Assembly: GCA_002782905.1 (NCBI GenBank)
Contig: PFJA01000285.1
Location: forward strand, 1 to 39,342
Direction of reading: 5' to 3'
DNA from: Lysobacterales bacterium CG_4_10_14_3_um_filter_64_11
GTDB lineage: Bacteria; Pseudomonadota; Gammaproteobacteria; Xanthomonadales; Xanthomonadaceae
Length of the DNA stretch: 39,342 nucleotides
Under the pieces are notes generated by a model, which was not told where the DNA came from, searched no databases, and saw only the letters and a program-made list of their open reading frames with translations. The translations under genes were made by a program, and so were the position numbers. Below are positions 20,659 to 28,902 of the stretch, piece by piece (position 1 is the first letter of the stretch; each line of letters opens with the position of its first letter).

Positions 20659-21027
20659 TCAGCCAGCCCCCAGCAGGGTTGCGATACGATCGATCAGGTC
20701 GCGTTCGTTGGGTGGCTTGACGATGTAATCGCGTGCGCCCTGGCGCAGCCCCCAGACGCGATCCGTCTCCATCCCCTTGGTGCTGACAATGATGATCGGA
20801 ATGTTCGCGGTCTCGGGGTCGCGCGTCAACGCGCGCGTCGCCTGAAAACCATTCATCCCGGGCAAAATGACATCCATCAGCACCAGGTCGGGTTTGTCCT
20901 TCCGGGCGGCTGCGATACCATCTTCGGCACTGCCCGCAGCGATCACCTGATGCCCGTTCTTTTCGAGCAGCGTGGTGAATACCCGGGTATCGGTCGGTGA
21001 ATCCTCAATGATCAGAATACGAGCCAT
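20659..21027 (-). CDS. pilH: PilH: response regulator
   Basis: 121 aa receiver MARILIIEDSPTDTRVFTTLLEKNGHQV...DLVLMDVILPGMNGFQATRALTRDPETANIPIIIVSTKGMETDRVWGLRQGARDYIVKP. Confidence 0.93.
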   Translation of the reverse strand: MARILIIEDSPTDTRVFTTLLEKNGHQVIAAGSAEDGIAAARKDKPDLVLMDVILPGMNGFQATRALTRDPETANIPIIIVSTKGMETDRVWGLRQGARDYIVKPPNERDLIDRIATLLGAG

Positions 21028-21074
21028 CTAACCCCCCTTGGCAATCTGGCGTGTGGCAACAAGCGTGTACCGGC

Positions 21075-21476
21075 TCATGTGCCCGGTATGAATCGGCGGA
21101 TGGCGCCAAGCAACTCATCGCGGGTAAACGGCTTGGTCAGGTATTGCTCGGAGCCGACGATACGGCCACGCGCCTTGTCGAACAAGCCATCCTTGGACGA
21201 CAACATGATCACCGGTGTGCCGCGAAACATCTGATTGTTCTTGATCAGGGCGCAGGTTTGATAGCCATCGAGGCGCGGCATCATGATGTCAACGAAGATA
21301 ACTTGAGGCTGCTGGTCGGCAATCTTCGCCAACGCCTCGAAGCCATCGTTCGCAGTCACCACCTCGCATCCCTCCTTTTTCAGCAGGGTCTCGGCGGTGC
21401 GGCGAATGGTCTTGGAGTCATCGATCACCATGACCCGAAGCCCAGCGAAGCTACCGGACTGTGTTGCATCGTTCAT
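21075..21476 (-). CDS. pilG: PilG: response regulator
   Basis: LRVMVIDDSKTIRRTAETLLKKEGCEVVTANDGFEALAKIADQQPQVIFVDIMMPRLDGYQTCALIKNNQMFRGTPVIMLSSKDGLFDKARGRIVGSEQYLTKPF. Start trimmed to MNDATQSG. Confidence 0.94.
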   Translation of the reverse strand: MNDATQSGSFAGLRVMVIDDSKTIRRTAETLLKKEGCEVVTANDGFEALAKIADQQPQVIFVDIMMPRLDGYQTCALIKNNQMFRGTPVIMLSSKDGLFDKARGRIVGSEQYLTKPFTRDELLGAIRRFIPGT

Positions 21477-21769
21477 CGAATTCCCCGCATGGAACACACC
21501 CATCTGGACTCGGCAGCGCGCCAAGCGCGCACTTACGCCTAGCTTATATCGCAATCGCACCCGCGTCTGTCAAGCACTGCGTGCCACGGCAGCGGTGCAG
21601 GCACTGCGCCTGTTACGATACGCGCTTTGCCGGCTTGGTGCAGTGCGTCTTGCTTGGCAGCACCTTGAGCAGTCGCCTGGCCCGGCACAGGCACGTCGCC
21701 TATCGACCACTACCGCGATGCCTGCAACCGCAAGCCCGGCAGCACAACCGCCTGAACCTGGAGACCGCC

Positions 21770-22723
21770 ATGCCATGTGATGTTGCTGTCGTTATGGACC
21801 CGATTGCAGCCATCAAGATCGGCAAGGACTCCACCTTTGCCATGATGCTGGAAGCGCAGCGCCGCGGCCACCGTCTGTTTTATGTCAGCCCAGGGGGGCT
21901 CTCGGTCAGCCAGGGCGTCGCCATGGCCAAGCTGGCTGCGGTGACGGTGCGCGAGGATGCCAGCCACTACTACGATCTGGGGCCCTGGCAGCAGCGCGCG
22001 CTCGCTGAAGTACCGGTGATTCTGATGCGCAAGGACCCGCCGGTCGATGGCAACTTCATTCACGACACTCAGATCCTCTCGCTGGCCCAGGCGCAAGGGT
22101 CGCTGGTGGTCAACGAGCCGTCCGGGCTGCGTGATCTGAACGAAAAGCTGGCGGCACTGCTGTTCCCCGATCTGTGTCCGCCAACACGGGTGAGCCGTGA
22201 CCGCGAACAACTGCGGGCTTTCATCCACAGCCACCGTGATTGCGTGCTCAAGCCGCTCGATGGCATGGGTGGGCAATCGATCTTTCGTGTCCGCGCCGAT
22301 GAGGACAACCTCAATGTGATCCTTGAGGCACTGACCGGACACGGCCAATTGGCGATGGCGCAGGCCTACCTGCCCGCCATTCGCGACGGCGACAAGCGCG
22401 TACTGCTGATCGATGGCGAGCCGGTACCGTATTGCCTCGCCCGCATCCCGCAAGGCCACGAGTTTCGCGGCAACCTTGCTGCCGGCGGCCGCGGCGAAGG
22501 GCGGCCGCTAAGTGCTGACGACCGCCGGATAGCGGCCATCGTCGGCCCGGAAATGCGCCGCCGCGGCATGATCTTCGTGGGCCTCGACATCATCGGCGAC
22601 CGCCTGACCGAGATCAACGTCACCAGCCCGACCTGTATCCGCGAACTGGACGCCCAATTTGACTTGAACATTGCCGGACAGTTGTTTGATGCCATCCACG
22701 CCCGCCTCCAAGCCCGCCATTGA
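21770..22723 (+). CDS. gshB: Glutathione synthase
   Basis: VVMDPIAAIKIGKDSTFAMMLEAQRRGH; VLKPLDGMGGQSIFRV; NVTSPTCIRELD. Start trimmed to MPCDVAVVMD. Confidence 0.95.
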   Translation: MPCDVAVVMDPIAAIKIGKDSTFAMMLEAQRRGHRLFYVSPGGLSVSQGVAMAKLAAVTVREDASHYYDLGPWQQRALAEVPVILMRKDPPVDGNFIHDTQILSLAQAQGSLVVNEPSGLRDLNEKLAALLFPDLCPPTRVSRDREQLRAFIHSHRDCVLKPLDGMGGQSIFRVRADEDNLNVILEALTGHGQLAMAQAYLPAIRDGDKRVLLIDGEPVPYCLARIPQGHEFRGNLAAGGRGEGRPLSADDRRIAAIVGPEMRRRGMIFVGLDIIGDRLTEINVTSPTCIRELDAQFDLNIAGQLFDAIHARLQARH

Positions 22724-23591
22724 CACCCTGATCCACAGGCAAGCAGGGCCTGGTGATCGCCTGAGCGCGACCCTGGCGCTGTCGCTGGTCGCGCATGGCG
22801 TGATCTTGCTTGGCATCGGCTTTGCGCGTGACGACCCGGCGGGCGTGCAACCCACCCTGGATGTGATGCTGACCGAGACCCGCAGCGAGCAGGCGCCGGA
22901 GCGTGCCGACTTCCTGGCGCAGGCCAGTCAGCGCGGCGGTGGTGACGCCGAGCAGGCCGAACGACCGCGTGAGCCACAGCTCGGCAGCGTGGTCCGCGAA
23001 CAGCCCGGCGTTGCACGCCAGCCGTTGCAGGCGCAAGCGCCGGCACCGCAACCACCGCCCAGCAATCGGGTGCTGAGCACCACACACGGCGAGCGCAGTG
23101 TGGCCAGCCCGGAAGACACCCCGCCCGAACGCAACCCGCTACTGGCACTGGGGCCGGAGTGGATCGAGCGTCAGGTCGAAATGGCGCGGCTGGCCGCAGA
23201 AGTGGAGCAGCAGACCGTAGCCTACGCACGCCGCCCCAACGAAAAACGGATCACCGCCAGTACCCGCGAATACGCCTGGGCACCGTACATGCGCGTCTGG
23301 GTCAATCGCGTGCAACGGATCGGCAACCTGAACTACCCGGAACAGGCCAGGCAACGCCGCCTGCACGGCCGCCTGGTGCTGACGGTGTCGGTGCGCCGCG
23401 ACGGCACCGTGCAGGCCATTACGGTGGTGGAATCGAGCGGCATTGCCCTGCTCGATCAATCAGCGGTGCGCATCGTACGCCTGGCGGAGCCGTTTCCGCC
23501 GCTGCCGGAAACGCGCGACCACATCGAGTTGCTGCATATCACCCGCACTTGGCAATTCGAGGCGGGCAGCTTCCGTGGGCTAACGCAATGA
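22689..23591 (+). CDS. Energy transducer TonB family protein
   Basis: N-terminal TM, Pro-rich middle, C-terminal TonB fold (YPEQARQRRLHGRLVLTVSVRRDGTVQAITVVESSGIALLDQSAVRIVRLAEPFPPLP). Start overlaps the gshB 3' end. Confidence 0.9.
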   Translation: MPSTPASKPAIDTLIHRQAGPGDRLSATLALSLVAHGVILLGIGFARDDPAGVQPTLDVMLTETRSEQAPERADFLAQASQRGGGDAEQAERPREPQLGSVVREQPGVARQPLQAQAPAPQPPPSNRVLSTTHGERSVASPEDTPPERNPLLALGPEWIERQVEMARLAAEVEQQTVAYARRPNEKRITASTREYAWAPYMRVWVNRVQRIGNLNYPEQARQRRLHGRLVLTVSVRRDGTVQAITVVESSGIALLDQSAVRIVRLAEPFPPLPETRDHIELLHITRTWQFEAGSFRGLTQ

Positions 23592-23662
23592 GCGGGGATA
23601 TCTCGGCAACCTAACGCTCGCCGTAGTTGCCGCACGATGGGTAGAGCGCAACTGGGGACTGC

Positions 23663-23693
23663 GGAAAAGCAACTGCTCCGCAACAGACGCAAA
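23663..23693. repeat. 9-bp-unit dispersed element, left arm, copy A
   Basis: GGAAAAGCAACTG-CTCCGCAAC-AGACGCAAA, followed by AGGTGCGAA; similar to 27616-27655. Confidence 0.65.
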
Positions 23694-23990
23694 AGGTGCG
23701 AATAACAGCGCTGGGTGGGCGGCTATGGGTTTCGTCGCGCGATGGGCAGGGATGTCCGAGTGCCGCGCAGCACATGGCGACGGCATGGGCAGATATTTTT
23801 TTCCATGCAAAATCCGCATTCCCCACGTCCGTGTGGATCATGCCGAAGGTACGACTCCATGGATGGAGGAGGCAGAGCCATGCAGGAGCAATTGCCGAGA
23901 GCACCAAAAGGAGGCGCTTTAGGCGACGCAGGAGCAGTTGCCGGATGGGCGAGAACGGCTACTACCCATCCTTCTACTGGCCCGTCGTGC

Positions 23991-24026
23991 TTTCCTTTGC
24001 GCAATTGGCGTCCTTGGCGGACCCAA
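23991..24026. repeat. 9-bp-unit dispersed element, inverted right arm, copy A
   Basis: TTTCC-TTTGCGCAA-TTGGCGTCC-TTGGCGGAC-CCAAT; reverse complement GTCCGCCAA-GGACGCCAA-TTGCGCAAA matches the left arm. Confidence 0.65.
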
Positions 24027-24031
24027 TGCTC

Positions 24032-24982
24032 TTATTGTTCAAGCAACTCCGATAACACCGCCATGCGCACGGCAACGCCGTTCGCCACCTGGTGCAATAT
24101 CCGCGATTGCGGGCCATCGGCCACCGCAGGATCGATCTCGATGCCGCGGTTGATCGGCCCCGGATGCAGCACCACCGCGTCTGGCGCCGCCCGGCGCAGA
24201 CGTTCCGGGCTCAGCCCGAACGCGCGAAAATAGCCATCCAGCGAGGGCACCAGCCCCTCGTGCATGCGTTCGCGTTGCAGGCGCAGCATAATCACCGCAT
24301 CGACATCGGCGATTGCCGTATCGAAGTTGTCATGGACCCGGCAACCGGCCAGCACGTCTGCGTCGGGCAACAGGTTTGCCGGGCCACAGACGCGGATCTC
24401 GCCCGCGCCCAGTGCCCGTAACGCGTGGATGTCCGAGCGCGCCACCCGCGAGTGCCGAACGTCGCCGCAAATCACGATGCGCAATCGGGAAAAGTCATCG
24501 CCTTTCGCCTGGCGCACGGTCAGCATGTCAAGCAAGCCCTGGCTGGGGTGCGCGTTGCGGCCATCGCCAGCATTGATCAGCACCGTTCCCGCGGTAGCGG
24601 CGGCGGCCAGTTCCGCAACCGCACCATCACGGCTGTGGCGCACCGCAAATGCGTCGACCCCCATCGCCTGCAACGTCGCCAGCGTGTCGCGATCCGATTC
24701 ACCCTTGCCGACCGACGAGGTGGCGACATCGAAATTGAGCACGTCCATGCCCAGGCGGGTGGCGGCCAATTGGAAGCTGGACCGGGTTCGCGTCGACGGC
24801 TCGAAAAACAGCGAGCACAAGGTTGCACCCGACAGCCGCTCACGCAACGCCAGGCCGCCGTGGGCGTGTGCAAGCATCGCCTGCGCGCTGTTGAGCAGAC
24901 GCTGCAGCATCGCAACCGGCATGCCATCGAGCGTGATCAGGTGGCGCAAACGGCCATCGCCGCGCAGCCAGGGGTAACTCAT
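24032..24982 (-). CDS. pyrB: Aspartate carbamoyltransferase catalytic subunit
   Basis: LCSLFFEPSTRTRSSFQLAATRLG; LINAGDGRNAHPSQGLLDMLT; VVLHPGPINRGIEIDPAVADGPQSRILHQVANGVAVRMAVL. ATGA overlap with ruvX. Confidence 0.96.
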   Translation of the reverse strand: MSYPWLRGDGRLRHLITLDGMPVAMLQRLLNSAQAMLAHAHGGLALRERLSGATLCSLFFEPSTRTRSSFQLAATRLGMDVLNFDVATSSVGKGESDRDTLATLQAMGVDAFAVRHSRDGAVAELAAAATAGTVLINAGDGRNAHPSQGLLDMLTVRQAKGDDFSRLRIVICGDVRHSRVARSDIHALRALGAGEIRVCGPANLLPDADVLAGCRVHDNFDTAIADVDAVIMLRLQRERMHEGLVPSLDGYFRAFGLSPERLRRAAPDAVVLHPGPINRGIEIDPAVADGPQSRILHQVANGVAVRMAVLSELLEQ

Positions 24983-25461
24983 GGCAACTCCACAGCCTGT
25001 GCTTGTTCGGGATTGTCCAGCCAGCGCTCGATGATGATCACTGCCGCCATCGCATCGAGCATGGCCGCATCACGGCGGCGACGCGCACCGGCGGCACGCG
25101 CATGGGCGAAGCGGGCGGCAGCTTCCAGCGAACTGCGGCGCTCATCGACCAGGTGCACCGGCAGCGCAAAGCGTCGCAACGCTTCCTCGGCAAAGCGCAG
25201 CGCCGCCTGACGTGCCGGTTGATCGCCGCCATCCAGCGTGCGCGGGTCGCCAACCAGCAATTGCGCCGGTTGCCATTCCCGCAGCAACTGCGCAACGCGG
25301 GCCCAGTCCACCACGCCTTGCCGCACATCGACCACCGCCAATTCGCGTGCGCCGGCGGTCAATGCACTGCCCACCGCCACCCCGATGCGCCGGCTGCCGA
25401 CATCAAAACCCAGCACGCACGCCGATTGCATCACCGCCGACGGCCGTGTGCCCGACGCCAT
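24979..25461 (-). CDS. ruvX: Putative Holliday junction resolvase RuvX/YqgF
   Basis: VLGFDVGSRRIGVAVGSALTAGARELAVVD; LLVGDPRTLDGGDQPARQAALRFAEEL-type core; VHLVDERRSSLEA. Confidence 0.93.
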   Translation of the reverse strand: MASGTRPSAVMQSACVLGFDVGSRRIGVAVGSALTAGARELAVVDVRQGVVDWARVAQLLREWQPAQLLVGDPRTLDGGDQPARQAALRFAEEALRRFALPVHLVDERRSSLEAAARFAHARAAGARRRRDAAMLDAMAAVIIIERWLDNPEQAQAVELP

Positions 25462-26039
25462 CAGGCGTGCCCGGCATAACCGGCCAATTGTCCCGGATCG
25501 ACGCCAAGCCGGGTATTGGCGGTGTGCCAGCGCATATCCAGCGGCACGTCAAACAACAGTTCATCATCGGCCGGCACGGTGAGCCAGGCGTTGTCGGCCA
25601 ACTCCGATTCCAACTGGCCAGGCCCCCAACCCGCGAACCCCAGCATCAGCAGAAACCGCTCAGGGCCCTGGCCGGAGGCAATGGTATCCAGGACATCGCG
25701 TGAGGTACTCACCGCCAGCGACGGCGTGATACGCAGCGTCGAATCCCAATCGCGGGTACCGGCATGCAACACAAAGCCGCGGTCGGTCTGCACCGGGCCA
25801 CCCGCCAGTACCACCCGATCCGCAACGCCCGCGGAAATCCCGCTGATCTGCATCTGCGCAAATATTTCACTCAGCCGATACTCCGACAATCGATTGACCA
25901 CCAGCCCCATTGCACCGTCGTCGTTGTGCTGGCACAGCAGCACGACGGCGCGCGCGAAGCGCGGGTCGTCCATGGCTGGCATGGCGACCAAAAGCTGGCC
26001 GAGCAGCGAGCCCGACACTTCGGGAGCAGAGGTATTCAC
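25461..26039 (-). CDS. yqgE: YqgE/AlgH family protein
   Basis: GSLLGQLLVAMPAMDDPRFARAVVLLCQHNDDGAMGLVVNRLSEYRLSEIF; VLAGGPVQTDRGFVLHAG. GTG start at 26039. Confidence 0.93.
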   Translation of the reverse strand: MNTSAPEVSGSLLGQLLVAMPAMDDPRFARAVVLLCQHNDDGAMGLVVNRLSEYRLSEIFAQMQISGISAGVADRVVLAGGPVQTDRGFVLHAGTRDWDSTLRITPSLAVSTSRDVLDTIASGQGPERFLLMLGFAGWGPGQLESELADNAWLTVPADDELLFDVPLDMRWHTANTRLGVDPGQLAGYAGHA

Positions 26040-26244
26040 CGGCCTATTGTATCGCGGCCACCACGGCCGCTGCCGAAAAACCGCCGCCCCGGCCATGGCC
26101 GCTTGCAAACGCGGTGCGAGGCACAGCGTTGTGACACCGCGGGTCGCCTGATCGCCTAGCAGCCTGTCGGCACATTCAGCGGCCGTCTGGCGGCCAGATG
26201 CACGGCGCGCGAGCACTGGCAGGTTTGCTCCCTGATGAGCGAGC

Positions 26245-26314
26245 GCAACACCGCAGATGGCCAGCCCTAAGGCCGCCCGCAGGGAGCATGCCGCAAGCGC
26301 CATGCCGGTGTTGC
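26245..26314. repeat. Imperfect 70-bp inverted repeat downstream of pilU
   Basis: GCAACACCG-cag-ATGGC ... GCCAT-gc-CGGTGTTGC. Confidence 0.65.
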
Positions 26315-26406
26315 TGCGCTTGCCAAGGGCTTGCGGTACTACGCTGAAAGTGCCGCCAAGTACGAAGCACTGCACCAGCCCGGCTACGCCCGCAATGCCG
26401 CGGGAA

Positions 26407-27537
26407 TTACTTCGACTCCACCAGATCCACGCCATCCATGCCCTGCGACAGCGAGTGCGCATCGCCACCCTGACTGAGCTTGATCTTCAGACGCACCTCG
26501 TTGGTGCTGTCGGCGTAGCGCAGCGCGTCCTCGTAGGAAATTTCACCGGCCATGTACAGTTCAAACAACGCTTGGTCGAAGGTCTTCATGCCGAGGTTGG
26601 TCGATTCCTTCATCACCTCCTTGAGCTTGTGGATCTCGCCGTCGCGGATGTAGTCCTGCACCAACGGCGTACCCAGCAAAATCTCCATCGCCACCCGCCG
26701 CGCCTTGCCGTCGGGGGTCGGCACCAGTTGCTGCGCGACCACGCCCTTGAGGTTCAACGACAGATCCATCAACAACTGGTTGCGGCGATCTTCGGTAAAG
26801 AAGTTGATGATGCGATCCATCGCCTGGTTGGCATTGTTGGCGTGCAGGGTGGCCAGCACCAGGTGACCGGTCTCGGCGAATGCCACCGCGTGATCCATGC
26901 CCTCGCGGGTGCGGATTTCACCGATCATGATCACGTCCGGCGCCTGCCGCAGGGTGTTTTTCAGCGCCGCTTCCCAACTGTCGGTATCGATACCGACTTC
27001 GCGCTGGGTGATGATGCAGCCCTCGTGCTTGTGCACGAACTCGATCGGATCCTCGATCGTGATGATATGGCCCGATGAGTTCTGGTTGCGGTAACCGATC
27101 AGCGCCGCCAGCGAGGTCGATTTGCCGGTGCCGGTAGCGCCGACGAACAACACGATGCCGCGCTTGGTCATCGCCAGCGTCTTGAGTACCGGCGGCAGGT
27201 TGAGCTCATCGATGGTGGGGATGCGCGACTCGATCCGGCGCAACACCATACCGACCTGGTTGCGCTGATAGAAGCAACTGACGCGGAAACGGCCGACACC
27301 CGAGACGCCGATGGCAAAGTTGCACTCGTGGGTTTTCTCAAACTCCTCACGCTGCGCCGGGGTCATCACGTTCAGCACCAGATCGCGGCTCTGCTGCGGC
27401 GTCAAAGGGTTCTGCGTGATCGGCGCGATCTTGCCGTTGACCTTCATCGACGGCGGCACACCGGCGGTAACGAACAGATCGGACGCCTTTTTGTGCGCCA
27501 TCAATTTCAGATAAGAGGTGAAGTCGATGCTGCTCAT
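26407..27537 (-). CDS. pilU: PilU: PilT-paralogous twitching ATPase
   Basis: SYLKLMAHKKASDLFVTAGVPPSMKVNGKIAPI; VGATGTGKSTSLAALIGYRN; ITIEDPIEFVHKHEGCIITQREVG; GEIRTREGMDHAVAFAETGHLVLATLHANNANQAMDRIINFF. Confidence 0.95.
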   Translation of the reverse strand: MSSIDFTSYLKLMAHKKASDLFVTAGVPPSMKVNGKIAPITQNPLTPQQSRDLVLNVMTPAQREEFEKTHECNFAIGVSGVGRFRVSCFYQRNQVGMVLRRIESRIPTIDELNLPPVLKTLAMTKRGIVLFVGATGTGKSTSLAALIGYRNQNSSGHIITIEDPIEFVHKHEGCIITQREVGIDTDSWEAALKNTLRQAPDVIMIGEIRTREGMDHAVAFAETGHLVLATLHANNANQAMDRIINFFTEDRRNQLLMDLSLNLKGVVAQQLVPTPDGKARRVAMEILLGTPLVQDYIRDGEIHKLKEVMKESTNLGMKTFDQALFELYMAGEISYEDALRYADSTNEVRLKIKLSQGGDAHSLSQGMDGVDLVESK

Positions 27538-27570
27538 GGCGTTATCTCCATAAAGCCGGGACCCGGGACC

Positions 27571-27601
27571 GATGGGTTTCGCTGTGCTCTACTCATCCTA
27601 C
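27571..27601 (-). repeat. Intergenic repeat GTAGGATGAGTAGAGCACAGCGAAACCCATC
   Basis: Reverse complement resembles the GTAGGATGGGTAGAGCGCAGCGAAACCCATC-type dispersed bacterial repeat (recognised from memory); a related CGATGGGTAGAGCGCA occurs at 23,635-23,650. Confidence 0.55.
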
Positions 27602-27614
27602 GGACTCTGGGCTT

Positions 27615-27727
27615 GGGAAAAGCAAATGGTCCGCGAAACACGCAAAGTGCGCAAAGGAAAGTCCTTACCCGTGTTTGTGTTCTTTGTGTTCTTTGTGTTC
27701 TTTGCGTACTTCGCGTCTTTTGCGGAC
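27615..27727. repeat. 9-bp-unit inverted array, copy B, between pilT and pilU
   Basis: Left: GTCCGCGAA-ACACGCAAA-GTGCGCAAA (27629-27655). Right: (TTTGTGTTC)x3-TTTGCGTAC-TTCGCGTCT-TTTGCGGAC (27674-27727), whose reverse complement begins GTCCGCAAAAGACGCGAAGTACGCAAA. Confidence 0.85.
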
Positions 27728-27783
27728 ATCCGCTCTTTGCTTCTGTGTTGTTACGCTGGCTTTTCCGAGCCCCAGCCCCGGCA

Positions 27784-28821
27784 TCAATCGAACAACCGCT
27801 TGTCCTTGGCGTACTCGCGCGCCGACTGGCGTGTGATCAGGCCGCGTTTGACGATGTCCTGCAAACACTGGTCAAGGGTCTGCATGCCATATTGCTGCCC
27901 AGTCTGGATCGCGGAATACATCTGCGCCACCTTGTCTTCACGGATCAGGTTGCGGATCGCCGGCACGCCGACCATGATCTCGTGCGCCGCGACGCGGCCG
28001 CCGCCGACTTTCTTCAGCAGCGACTGCGACACCACCGCGCGCAGCGACTCGGACAACATCGAGCGCACCATCGGCTTTTCGCCGGCCGGGAACACGTCGA
28101 TGATGCGATCGATGGTCTTGGCTGCGGAGCTGGTATGCAAAGTGCCGAACACCAGATGCCCGGTTTCGGCGGCGGTCAGTGCCAGCCGGATGGTTTCCAG
28201 ATCGCGCAACTCACCGACCAGAATGTAATCGGGATCTTCGCGCAAGGCCGAGCGCAGCGCTTCATTGAAGCCGTGGGTGTCGCGGTGTACCTCGCGTTGG
28301 TTGATCAGGCACTTTTGCGAGGTGTGCACGAACTCGATCGGGTCCTCAACCGTCAGGATATGGCCGAACTCCTTTTTGTTGATGTGATCGACCATCGCCG
28401 CCAGCGTGGTCGACTTGCCCGAACCGGTCGGCCCGGTCACCAGAATCAGGCCCTGTGGCTGTTCGATCAACTCGCGGAACACCTTGGGCGCGGCCAGATC
28501 ATCGAGCGACAACACCTCGGATGGAATGGTACGGAACACCGCGCCAGCGCCACGATTTTGGTTGAAAGCGTTGACGCGAAAGCGCGCCAGGCCCGGTATT
28601 TCGAACGAGAAATCGACTTCCAGAAACTCTTCGTAGTCGCGCCGCGCCTTGTCCGACATGATGTCGTAGACCAGCGCGTGCACCTGCTTGTGATCAAGCG
28701 CGGGAATGTTGATCCGGCGAACGTCACCATCGACGCGGATCATCGGCGGCAACCCGGCCGACAAATGCAGGTCGGAGGCCTTGTTCTTTACTGAAAATGC
28801 CAGCAGCTCGGCAATATCCAC
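27784..28821 (-). CDS. pilT: PilT: twitching motility / retraction ATPase
   Basis: MDIAELLAFSVKNKASDLHLSAGLPPMIRVDGDVRRIN; VTGPTGSGKSTTLAAMVDHIN; VGELRDLETIRLALTAAETGHLVFGTLHTSSAAKTIDRIIDVFPAGEK. Confidence 0.97.
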   Translation of the reverse strand: MDIAELLAFSVKNKASDLHLSAGLPPMIRVDGDVRRINIPALDHKQVHALVYDIMSDKARRDYEEFLEVDFSFEIPGLARFRVNAFNQNRGAGAVFRTIPSEVLSLDDLAAPKVFRELIEQPQGLILVTGPTGSGKSTTLAAMVDHINKKEFGHILTVEDPIEFVHTSQKCLINQREVHRDTHGFNEALRSALREDPDYILVGELRDLETIRLALTAAETGHLVFGTLHTSSAAKTIDRIIDVFPAGEKPMVRSMLSESLRAVVSQSLLKKVGGGRVAAHEIMVGVPAIRNLIREDKVAQMYSAIQTGQQYGMQTLDQCLQDIVKRGLITRQSAREYAKDKRLFD

Positions 28822-28902
28822 GTACGATCTCCCTCGCCTCTATCATGGGGTGCCTCATTCGTTGCAGTATAGCCGCAATCAGCACAGGTCAAATCCGCCC
28901 CA

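Noticed and set aside
23696-24233. Short ORFs in the tonB-pyrB gap
   Set aside because: Several overlapping frames, no domain signal, and the DNA is rich in dispersed repeats; better treated as noncoding.
26040-26468. N-terminal extension of the yqgE ORF (335-aa version)
   Set aside because: The YqgE family begins at about VNTSAPEVSGSLLGQLLVAMP (GTG at 26039); upstream residues have no family support and overlap the pilU 3' end.
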